This document shows, one piece after another, positions 12,201-24,300 of a stretch of 64,000 bases of DNA. The notes beneath the pieces are model-generated. The model had not been told where the DNA came from. It searched no databases and saw only the letters and a program-made list of their open reading frames with translations. This DNA comes from Echinometra lucunter (lineage: Eukaryota > Echinodermata > Echinoidea > Camarodonta > Echinometridae), in NCBI GenBank assembly GCA_029962745.1, contig CM057157.1:22202916-22266915 (forward strand). Reading direction: 5' to 3'. A program made the position numbers and the translations under genes. Position 1 is the stretch's first letter; each line of letters opens with the position of its first letter.

Positions 12201-15158
12201 TTCGGAAGGGAAAATAGATGGGATGTTTGGTTAAAACAGATTTTTTTTATCATTATTTTCGCATGGTAAATCAAGATTATTACTTCTATTGCGCTTTTTA
12301 AGCAACGCGTATTGAGTAGAGTGTATTTCGTTCTTCAACTTCAATGGCAGAAAGCGTTTTATAAGCGGACGTTAACTAATTATAAATTAGGTCAAGTTTT
12401 GATAACCCTAAAGTTCTTTTGGTCCAGATTAGAATCTCCGAACATGATTCTTTGAAAATATACATCAATTCATTTAAGGAGTATTCATATGAATTGTCTT
12501 GCAGATGATGAAGCTCCCACCTTGAACTGTTCCAACGTAAGCTCGAGCACGGATGTGGGACAAAATTTCTCTTCCACCGTTCAATTATACACAACTGCCT
12601 CTGATAACGTGGACACAGACCTACAAGTGACTTGTTCTCATACATCCAATGATACCTTCTTTGTTGGAAACACCACCGTGAACTGCTCGACTACAGATAA
12701 TGCAGGAAATACTCAAACATGCATTATTCTTGTCACTGTAACAGGTAAGTAGTTATCCAAGGAATGGTTAAACCCCTTGACAAATGGATTATCATATTTT
12801 TCATAGGTTTGACACAGAAAAGAAAAACCTTTCATGTTTCCGAAGGGAGAATAGACGGAATGTTTCATTAAAACAGGTTGTTTGAAATCATTATTTTTGT
12901 ACGAAAAATCAAGATTGTTTATGTTGCCCTTAAGAAACACGTATTGAGTAGAATGTATTTCCTACTTCAACTACAATGGCAGAAAGCGTTTTATAAGCGG
13001 ACATTAAATAATTCTAAATTATGTCAAGTTTTGTTAACCCTAAAGTTCTTTTGGTCCAGATTAGAATCTCCGAGCATGATTCTTTGAAAATATACACATC
13101 AATTCATTTAAGGAGTATTCATATGAATTGTCTTGCAGATGATGAACCACCCGCCTTGAATTGTGCAAATGCAACCTCGAGCACGGATTTCGGACGAAAT
13201 TTCTCTTCCACCGTTGAACTTAACACAACTGCCTCTAATAACGTGGACACAGACCTACTAGTGACTTGTTCTCATACATCGAATGATATATTCTTTGTTG
13301 GAAACACCACTGTGAACTGCTCGACTACAGATAATGCAGGAAATACTCAAATATGCATTACTCTTGTGACTGTAACAGGTAAGTAGTTATCCAAGGAATG
13401 GTTAAACCCCTTGACAAATGGATTATCATATTTTTCATAGGTTTGACACAGAAAAGAAAAACCTTTCATGTTTCCGAAGGGAGAATAGACGGGATGTTTC
13501 ATTAAAACAGGTTGTTTGGAATCATTATTTTTGTACGAAAAATCAAGATTGTTTATGTTGCCCTTAAGAAACACGTATTGAGTAGAATGTATTTCCTACT
13601 TCAACTTCAATGGCAGTAACCGTTTTATACGCTGACATTAAATAATTTGCAATTTCGTAAAGTTTTGTTAACCCTCAAGTTCTTTTGGTCCAGATTAGGA
13701 GCCCCGAATATAGATCTTTGAATATATATATATCAATTTATTCAGAGAGTGTTAATGTTGATTGTGTTGTAGATGATGAAGCACCCACCTTGAATTGTGC
13801 AAATGCAACTTCGAGCACGGATTTTGGACGAAATTTCTCTTCCACCGTTGTACTTAACACAACTGCCTCTGATAACGTGGACACAGACCTACTAGTGACT
13901 TGTTCTCATACATCGAATGATACATTCTTTGTTGGAAACACCACTGTGAACTGCTCAAGTACAGATAATGCAGGGAATACTGGAACGTGCATTATTCTTG
14001 TCAATGTAACAGGTAAGTAGTTATCCAAGGAGTGGTTAAACCCCTTGACTACTGGATTATATTTCTCATACATGTCGAAGGATTAATACAGAATCCAACC
14101 GGTTCAAGGGAAAATAGATAAGATGTTTCATCAAAATAGATTTTTCCTTTAATCATTATTTTCTCATAGCAAAGCAAGATTGCTTCTATTGCGTTTAAAG
14201 TTTTCTTAACCCTAAAGTTTTTTTGGTCCTGACTGGGACCCCCGAATATAGATCTTTAAAAGTATATATATATCAATTTATTCACAGATTGTTAATATTG
14301 ATTGTCTTGCAGATGATGAAGCACCCACCTTAAATTGTGCAAATGCAACCTGGAGCACGGATTTTGGACGAAATTTCTCTTCCACCGTTGAACTTAACAC
14401 AACTTCCTCTGATAACGTGGACACAGACCTACTAGTGACTTGTTCCCATACATCCAATGATACATTCTTTGTTGGAAACACCACTGTGAACTGCTCAACT
14501 ACAGATAATGCAGGGAATACTGAAACGTGCATTATTCATGTGACTGTAACAGGTAAGTAGTTATCCAAGGATGGAGTAAACCCCTTGGCTAATGGATTAT
14601 CATATTTTTCATAGGTTTGACACAGAAAAGAAAAACCTTTCATGTTTCCGAAGGGAAAATAGACGGGATGTTTCATCAAAATAGATTTTTCTTTTAATCA
14701 TTATTTACTCATAGCAAAGCAAGATTGCTTCTATTGCGCTTAAAGTTTCCTTAACCCTAAAGTTCTCTTGGTCCCGATTCGGAGCCCTGAATATAGATCT
14801 TTAAAAGTATATATATCAATTTATTCAGAGAGTGTTAATGTTGATTGTGTTGCAGATGATGAAGCACCCACCTTGAATTGTGCAAATGCAACCTCGAGCA
14901 CGGATTTGGGACGAAATTTCTCTTCCACCGTTGGACTTAACACAATTGCCTCTGATAACGTGGACACAGACCTACTAGTGACTTGTTCTCATACATCGAA
15001 TGATACATTCTTTGTTGGAAACACCACTGTGAACTGTTCGACTACAGATAATGCCGGTAACACCGGAACGTGCATTCTCAATGTCAAAGTGTTAACAGGT
15101 ATTTATACATTTCCAATAAATTATAGAATATCATACATTTATATACATAATATGATAC

Positions 15159-15194
<36 letters not shown>

Positions 15195-15268
15195 CGGATT
15201 TCCAATCATCAGTGTCTACCAATATCACCATTGACCCACTCGTCACAGACAACGTCGATGACGATCCA

Positions 15269-15313
<45 letters not shown>

Positions 15314-18300
15314 CATTACATGAATGCTTCAATGCACCTTACATTGTTACTATTTATGCCCATTTATGCATGCTTAAATGCATCTCATGTATTTTGTCTT
15401 TTTCCTTGTCCCACAGACACGGATGCTCCAGTTGTGACATGTTCGAATGTTACCACTCTACAGGTTCTACCAAATTCCTTCCTCCCAAATTCAAACCAAT
15501 ATACATACGACGATGATAATCCAGACCCGAGTGGGATATCTTATAATATCTCATTTGGTCCTATTGGCGACCTGTTCCCTCCAGGATACACACCCGTTAC
15601 TCTTATTGCAGTTGATATATTGGGTAATAGAGCCACATGCCTCTTCTTTGTGGAGAATCCCTGTAAGTAATTTATCCTGTAAGCTTTGCAATAGATGCTA
15701 TTATCTCATTCAGTCAAACGAAGTTTAGAATATCTGTACGCTACCTTTATCTAAATGACGTTTTAGAAAACACCTTCTGAATTGTGGATATTACTTTGAA
15801 TGCATTATGAGAATTGTGATAATATTTAAAGGTAGCTATTCCTTATTCAAATATTGAGAAATTTTTCCCAAAAATTGTAAGAAAATTGTTGTGTTTGTGC
15901 TTGATACCTGCAAATCGTAAAGTGGATTCCCTTCTAGTGCTTTATAACTTCTCACAGGCTTTGCACTTCATATGATTATGCTCGTGATATGATAACCGCA
16001 GATCAATTATTGTAGCATCACACAATCAGCATGGCAAACTAAATTCATTGATACTTCTCTTTTTTAACTATTCGGCAGTGACCGAGCTACCAGTCAACTG
16101 TCCAAATTTGAACCGAACAGTTCGTACTGATCCAGATCAGGCAACACATACCTTTAGCACAAATTTTGGAGTAGATGACGTCACAAGATCTATACCTGGG
16201 TACAGATATCATAGAGATATCTCGGTGTCTGCGACAATAGGAGGTTCTCCAGATGGAAGTAGCGTACCTACTGGAATCCATGAGGTGGTTGCGACCATCT
16301 CCGATGATGTACTGAACAAGACATGCAAAGGATACTTCACTGTTCAGGGTAATTTATCCATTTTATGTACTAATATTTTACCAACAGAAAAATCATTCAC
16401 AGCAACATTATTATGTAACATCATTTAATATACAAACAGGTTTTTCATCATTAATTTCAACTTTCTATCATTGATAGGCCCCGAGATTTAACTCGAGCTA
16501 AGTCATGTAAACTCACGTTTGCATCTAATTAAGCAGCTGTTAAATTACATCTGAAAAAAATCCTGTGTTCCACTTTCAGATGAAGAAAACCCAAAGTTGA
16601 ACTGTACCATCATAACTGCCTCTACGGATTTCCAATCATCAGTGTCTACCAATATCACCATTGACCCACTCGTCACAGACAACGTAGATGACGATCCAAA
16701 CATAATCTGCTCCCATACTTCAAATACCAGTTTTGCTTTGGGGGATACGGTTGTTTCCTGCAACGCTACAGACTCTTCAGGAAATTCAGACAACTGCTCC
16801 TTCGTGGTAACAATAAGAGGTAGGCCCTAAACTCAGTTTCTCTATACTCACTACCAGCCCGCCCTTGAATAGTTCATCTGTACTTGTAGCATTCATTCAT
16901 ACTGATATATTCGATTAACTTAAGCAACAAAAAATGGCATGTCTGTTTCATTTTGCAGAAGCTAAGATACAAGTGAGAAACCATCTCCATTGCATGCTGT
17001 AAGAACGTGGGATTTAAGTGAACATTTAAATTGGGAGTTACCTTATACCTTTGAAATTAGGTACATCTATTCTGTTTTGTGTAACATTTCTTTTCGTTTT
17101 TCCTTCAGACGAAGAAAGTCCAAATCTTGATTGCAGTGATGTAACTTTCACTACAGAAGTAGGGGCATCAGTGTCTACAAACGTCAACTACAACATTATC
17201 GTGGCAGACAATGTTGATACCAATCTAACTGTATCATGTTCTCCTAATGCGACTGAAGATTTTACTTTTGGAACTACTGAAGTCACTTGCCATTCGTCAG
17301 ATTCAGCAGGAAACATGGGCAATTGCACATTTGTGGTCACAGTTACAGGTTAACAGATACCAATTTTTTCTTTTATGAAGAAGAAACAACAACTCTAAAA
17401 GATACTTCCAAATCTCTACAAATAAATAACAAAGATATGAATTTTCAAATATTCTGTGCTATTATACATTTTCGTAATTCGCAGCTTTTGAATTTCTTAT
17501 TTCTGATAAGCACATTTTATGGGACCAATATTTGTATTATCTGAACAATGTTAGTTCAAATCTGTAATGAAGGAAGATGAATCCCTCAAGTGAATTCTTA
17601 GTCTTTCTTATGAAGAAAGGCGTGTTTGCAAGAATATTCCTCCATTAACATCTTTTTCAACGAATTCCACTTTAAACATATCGTTCATGTTTGTTTTCAG
17701 ATGGAGAGAGTCCTAGCATTACTTGCGAGGATGTAACTTCAACGGCGGATCCCGGAGCGTCTGTAGCCACGAATGTTACAATCAACCCCGTAGTATCAGA
17801 CAATGTGGATGCCTCTCCAATCGCATCCTGTTCTCACAGCACGGGTCAAAGTTTTCCTTTTGGATCGACAGAGGTTACGTGCAATGCTACTGACTCTTCT
17901 GGAAATATCGGAACATGCATATTTTCTGTCACTATAGTCGGTAAGGGGTTTGAATTAACTATACCATGTTTTTTGTTTTTTATTTTTATAGAAATGGTGT
18001 TTGAAATAGTATGAAGAGGGAAATGAAATGGAAATTTATCACGGGCACAAGTCAGAAATGGAAGCTTGCGACGCCTTGTGCATCATTTCCAGAATAGGCT
18101 TAGAAAGACTGGGTCAACTCACATGCTCACTCAAGGCTGGATTACAAGTATTTGGCGTCATGTGTGCCAAAGATGGGGAAAACGCATTGAATTAAACCCT
18201 TGGGATTCTCCTAACTGGTTAACTGCCTGCGATGTGCAGAGGTAGCTTAACATGGGGTTTCAGTCATTATTAAATTCTATTTTGATGCCTACATTAATTG

Positions 18301-21300
18301 TCTCCTTTTTTTTCAAAAAATCTCTTTCATATTTTCGTCTTTCATTGGATGTTTGTAAAGACGATGAGGATCCCATTCTGAATTGTACAAACGTGATCTA
18401 TTCCGCTAATGATGACGCACTGACAGCAACTGATATCGATGTACACCCGCCAGTATCAGATAATGTGGACATCAGTCCAACTGTCATCTGTTCTCACAGT
18501 AGTAGCTCCAGATTCCCAGTTGGGGATACGAATGTTTCCTGTAATGCTACAGACCAGACTGGAAACACTGCTTTCTGCACGTTTGTTGTTGCAATCATCG
18601 GTAGTGTATGGTTCTCTTAAACCTTCCAACGATACTATTTATATAATAATGACTGCTCACTTTCTCTTCTCAGTGACCAGTTTTGTGCATGCATAACCTT
18701 AATTTGATTATGTGTTGACTTTTTGTTTTAACCACCGATGCACTGACCACTCTTCATCTGGAAATTTTGACCCCAAGGAGATTCCCCCTACGAGGGTTTT
18801 AATAAGAATTACTCAGCGAATAGGTCTATTTACTATCCACTGCTGTTCTGTGCACGATCTTTTGAATGTAGTCTGTCTGGATGTGGGAGGAGCGTAGTTG
18901 TCTAGGGTTGTTGAGTGAAGTTAGGTTGTCTGGAATATACCCTTCATTATAAAAAGCATACATCCCTCAAACACCTCTGAAGAATTCATCTTAAACTATC
19001 CAAAACTGCCCAAAATGCATTCCGATTATTCATCAGATATGAAATACAGAACTTTCATCAAGACATTACATACTGAATGAAGAACATGTTTTCATAGTCT
19101 GATTACTATAAACCGTTCATCACACTAAATTTTAGCTTTTGTTGTCACTTCTGTCATCGTTACAGCTAATTGTAGTGTCAACCCTTGTCAAAACGGTGGA
19201 AACTGTTCCAACAGTGGATGCATGTGTGATTCTGGCTTTTTCGGAGATACCTGCACTAGCGGTGAGTACATAATTCAGATCGGGAGCAAATTAGAATGTA
19301 AATTTCTTGAAATTGACCATATTCTAATGAGTCGAGACATTTCGCAGAAAGGCTGTGTCCAAAGGGGTAAGACAATTCCAAATGCGGTACACATGGTACA
19401 TGTATATAATTCTTGTGCTACACATTTACTCCCATTTTAGCATAACTGGTCCGCCTCCAGAATTCATGAAATTAGGGAGACGTTGGACAAGACTAACTTT
19501 GCATATAATCTGCAAATGATGGATCTTCTTTCTATTTTATAAAGTGTAAAATATGACTCAAATTGCTATGGCTTTTTCTTTGCCCTTATAGCTTGGCATA
19601 ATCTTAACTATTTGATTTGCACATTCACAAGACGGCTTTCCTTCCCCTGCTCACTATTATGATACAGTGATTACTGAACGGCACACTAAAATGAATTTTG
19701 AAATAAGTATGTGAAAGGCCCTGTATATCAATTGTGGTCATTATGACACATGGCATATTTACGATATTTGTACCTTTTGTTCTTGATTTCAATTCAGTTA
19801 ACTGTACAAACAACCCTTGTCGAAATGGAGCGACCTGTTCAAATGATAGCTGTGTCTGTCCGGCCAATTATAAGGGAGCTATTTGTGAAACAGGTAAATT
19901 CCAGGTCAAGATATGAAAATGATCTAATAATAGTTATTTTCCTGTAATGAAAAAAGTTCGTCATGAATGTGTAATGTGAAGGTGTAATGTAATCACATAA
20001 GAAATGATGAATGTTTAATTGAGCCTGGATTAGCTAGTCTTCCCTCTCCCTTCCTTTCCTTGTATCCTGTAGGCCTGCTATGTAGATAGCTTATAACCTC
20101 ACCGGCAGATGCGTAAAGTAGCCATCGCCTGTTAGGATGAGTTTGTCTAACTTCCTCTTTCCCTGCCTATTCTTTCAACACTGTTGAATACGCCGAGACA
20201 CTGTATTGACATCTATGTTGTGGGCTACTCCTAGTCTTGCCGTACCGCCGGTTGTACATCATTGCCAGGTGAATCCTGGTGCATTTGATCAAGGAGAATC
20301 AGTCGGGATAAAAGAAATCGTCTACTCGGTGCTTGAACGCTAGTCACTGAGAATATACTTCACTCTCTGTAATTTTCTCTCTTTCCATTTCAGACGTAAA
20401 TGAATGCCAGGAAAGTGACCCCTGTGCTGACATTCCCAACAGTTTCTGTTTGAATAATATCGGCTCCTACACCTGTAACTGCTATGATGGCTATGAGAGT
20501 GCATCTGTTAATGGATCCATTGTGTGTAGAGGTAAGACTGAAAGGGTCGTCAATTTTTTTCATCAATTAATATACATGATATACATAAAGCCATTGCTTT
20601 GTTTTGGTCTTGTTTGTTTGTTTTTTTAATTTTTGTTTGGAGGGGGGCGGAGTTGAGTGGGGGTATTTCTTTTTTAATTCACTGAAGAAATATGCAGTTA
20701 GTAGCTTTTATGAATCAGGCTCCCTTGCCCATTTGCATGATACATAATGGGAAAAAGACTTTTAAAATGACCTCTGTATACAATTGGGAGTTTTATACTC
20801 GCGTTAATGTTAAGCTAACAAGGAAATTTTGAAGCACTGTATCAGAAAGATGACAATCAAACAAAATTTCATGAATGGAAATGATATTATATTATTTGTT
20901 TTTATTAAAGAGAGTAATGATTATTCCAGAATTTTTTTTCTCTTTGAGCAATGTATCTAACGCCATAATAATGCTGTTCTAAACAATGGCAACTTTGATT
21001 TTAACGATCGTTTTAGCCTTATTGTGTCCAGTGTGTGGATGTGAATACATGACTCGTATCATTTATTGTTATATAAACCCTATCATTATTTCCTTCTCTT
21101 TACCCACCCTTCCCACGTTTAACATCCATTACCTTTTACCTATCTTCCATCCTTCCACCACATTCCTGATCTCTCTTTTGCTTACAGAAGCACCAACGGT
21201 TCAGTGTGAATTGGATTCCTGCCTCAATGGAGGTACATGCATGGAGGAAGCCACATATCTGACGTGTACATGCCTTGCAGGATATACTGGATCCAGATGT

Positions 21301-24300
21301 GATATCGGTGAGTACGGAAACCCTGTAATGTATTTGTTTTATTAAAATCACTGAGGCCTTTTTGTATGATGGGTTGAGCTGTAAAATTTGATCATTCCTT
21401 GTGCATTTCTTTGCTAGGACTAATACCATTTATTGAAAAAAATATTGAAAAGAAAATGATGGAGTCTATTTGTTATTTGGCACCGTTTACAAGCTGTGCT
21501 TTAATGTACAATGTTGATTTCACACTTGTATGTGTAATGTGTAACAACTGGTCTGAATACCATCGAAAGTGAAAGGTTTTATCGAAATTAATATCATGAA
21601 TCTGCAGGCCATAACAGAAAATCACTCAAAAAGAATTTCTGTCCTTCCTTCTATCGGATTTTGTTCCAGCAAATCCACTGGTGTTTTGAACCACATTTTA
21701 AGAAGCCTGCGGGAATTGTGATCACATGCTCATAAAATAGGATCACACTATTTTCATTTTAATTTTGTTTTGCTTTGAAATTTCTGTAAAAGGAGCTAGA
21801 AACACAGATGTCTTCACGTCCAGATGGCTTGGAAATACTTAAGACACATTCAATTTGAGCAATACTGCTTTGGATAACATGATTTCTATTTATCAGTCTG
21901 TATTTTCTCATTGTGTAATGTTCAATTCTTTTAATTCTCACTTAATTATTAAAAAATACATAACATTTACAATAATCACATTCATGAATACAAGAAAAGA
22001 CATTCCAAGAAACCTAATTATTTAAAATCATAGAGACGAAGCATTATACATTAAAAAAATATATCAAGGGAACATAATGAGAGTGAAAGGGAAGGGCAAA
22101 ACGAATATAGGGTCCTACCAGTGCCCAACCCTGGTATTATTTGATGAATATAAGAGTGTGTTGGAAGCAGAGAATTAAACAATACAAAAAAGGAAAGATG
22201 GTGAGTATAAACGAAGCACATTTTACAAGCAATCAAAAGAACCTGGCGAGTTATTGCGCATAGAATTCAAATAAATACATTTTATTCTTCTGTTTAAAGG
22301 TTTGGAGACTTCGAAAATTTCTAGGAACTTAATTCCCTAATTTTGGACCTCATATTGATTTTTTCGTCTTCTCGCATCTTGATTATCTGTGTGTTGTGTT
22401 TTGTTCCCTATGTAGATCTGACTTGTAATGGTGTTATCTGTGACGAAAGCCAGATCTGCTTCCAAGATGAGTGTGTATGCAGAGACGGGACTGCCCTCGT
22501 TGATGGAATATGCCAAGGTAAATATGAAATCATTTTTAGGAGTGCATGTTCATGTACATTTATGTACGTTTGAGTATTGTGTGAAGGTCTCTATCTGACC
22601 ACAAGATCAAATACATTTCATTCTTTACCCCCCAAAATAAATAAAAACAAAAACACATTAGGACTGTTTGTGCTTTTAAGATTTCATGTTTTAACAGATA
22701 ATTTTCAATTAGCATCAATAACATTAAATTTCGTTGCAGTATAATCCACACCAAAACCTAAAGTATTTACAGTAATATGCTTTGCGTATAAAAGAAATCA
22801 AACCATGGAGTTCTTTCTTCCATTCCACCGTGAACAATATAAAATGCTGCTGATCATTATGAGCCATTATTTCTTATACTTCGATGACTTTTTTTTATAA
22901 TAAATTCTCCTTTTCTTTCATCTTTTTATTTCCTGAATTCCTCTTTCTATTCGACTTGATCCTCTCTCTCTCTCTCTCCTGCATACCTCACATGAACCTT
23001 TCCTTACCCCTCTCCCCAACGTTTTTCATTCTCTACTTCCCATTTACATCCCCCCTCTCACTCTTTCATCTGTTTTCCGTCTCTTTTTCTTACTAAAGAG
23101 GATTGTTCTCCTGCATGCGATTTCGAGCGGGAACGTTGTGTGCGGTCCTTTACCGGAGAAGCTTCTTGTGAATGTCGTCCGGGATACAGGCCGCTGCAGG
23201 GGCCATCAGCGGGACTTACATGTGTTCCAAGTAAGTTTAAAAACATAAAAAAGCAGAGAAATATTAATTATCATAAGATTATAATAATGAGATAATGATT
23301 CCTTTAACTTTAAAGGGGAAAGCCTTTTAAAAGGTTCATATTTATTTAAGCCTACCTTTTTTTTGATCTACAGCAAAACATAGAATGTTAAAACTGGATA
23401 GATAGTGCGAAATGAATAGGTTTTATTGTCGTTATTGCTCATCACCGTGAGAGGCATAATCTACATTTTCAATTTCGTTGAATTTGTGTCCCAATTCAGT
23501 TACCACATTATCAGTTGATTATTGAAGTTACAAACATTTAGAAGAATATATTCAGGCTATGCCAATCCCTTAAAATAAATTCATGACTAAGTTGCCTGTT
23601 TGGCAATGTTGTTTCCTTTAATTGTTATTTCCTTCATGTTTCCCTACACTGATTGGATAAAAGGAGTTTTATACTTCATGACAATTTTATTTCATTTTCT
23701 TTATTTTCCTCAGTACGCAGAATATTCGTCATTACTTTCATTATCTATCAGTTCAACGGTGTCCCCGCCGTCTTCGCTCCTACATACCTGAATCCTCAGA
23801 GTTCCCAATTCCAAATCGGCTCTTCTGCTATTGCCTACGTGGTAAGTGTTCAAACAACATTTATTCATACTTGCCAAAAAGTTTCCGTTGAGCATGTTCC
23901 ACAAATGATTTCGCTAAAGATCCATTGATAGTCAGTACTCATGTACATAACTGCTGATTGGAAAAAACAACAACAAATTTACTGGCTGACAGATTAAGCT
24001 TGCTAAAGAATATCACCAGGTCGAATATGCCTTCTGTTTTCATTATTCTATTTGTGCTTTCATGTAGGCGTTGAACTTGTTTCATGTGATTTTTCATGTA
24101 GAATAATGAATGTGCATTACAAATACTCAAGAACAAAAAAATTAAGTTTGTTAAGATTACATAAAAAAGCCCCACTCTATTAAGTATCTAGTGCCTTATT
24201 TCAAATGATTTCTGAGAATGAAAATGTCATAGTCATCAAGCCTGACATTCTGGAGAAATCCCTTCATACATTAGTTACCAAGTGTGTTGCAGACACAGGG

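Larger units (their letters stand above)
22..15098 (+). repeat. 25-unit tandem array of HYR exon plus intron
   Basis: Exon starts are 22, 648, 1276, 1905, 2534, 3164, 3771, 4401, 5012, 5642, 6275, 6905, 7537, 8165, 8798, 9409, 10019, 10630, 11241, 11871, 12505, 13139, 13773, 14313 and 14856. Unit length is mostly 607-634 bp, and 540-543 bp at the last two. Each exon is 240 bp (243 in the last). The intervening introns are almost as similar as the exons; they differ mainly by a short deletion after GATGTTTGGTTAAAA in some copies and by a few donor-side variants. Each 80-residue domain has four cysteines and about seven N-x-S/T sequons, and contains the HYR core VGNTTVNCSTTDNAGNT. High intron identity points to recent unequal crossing-over or gene conversion (inference). 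Confidence 0.95.

Noticed and set aside
22..15098. Regular repeats resembling a CRISPR array
   Set aside because: Units exceed 600 bp, are coding with eukaryotic splice sites, and have no spacer/direct-repeat pattern.
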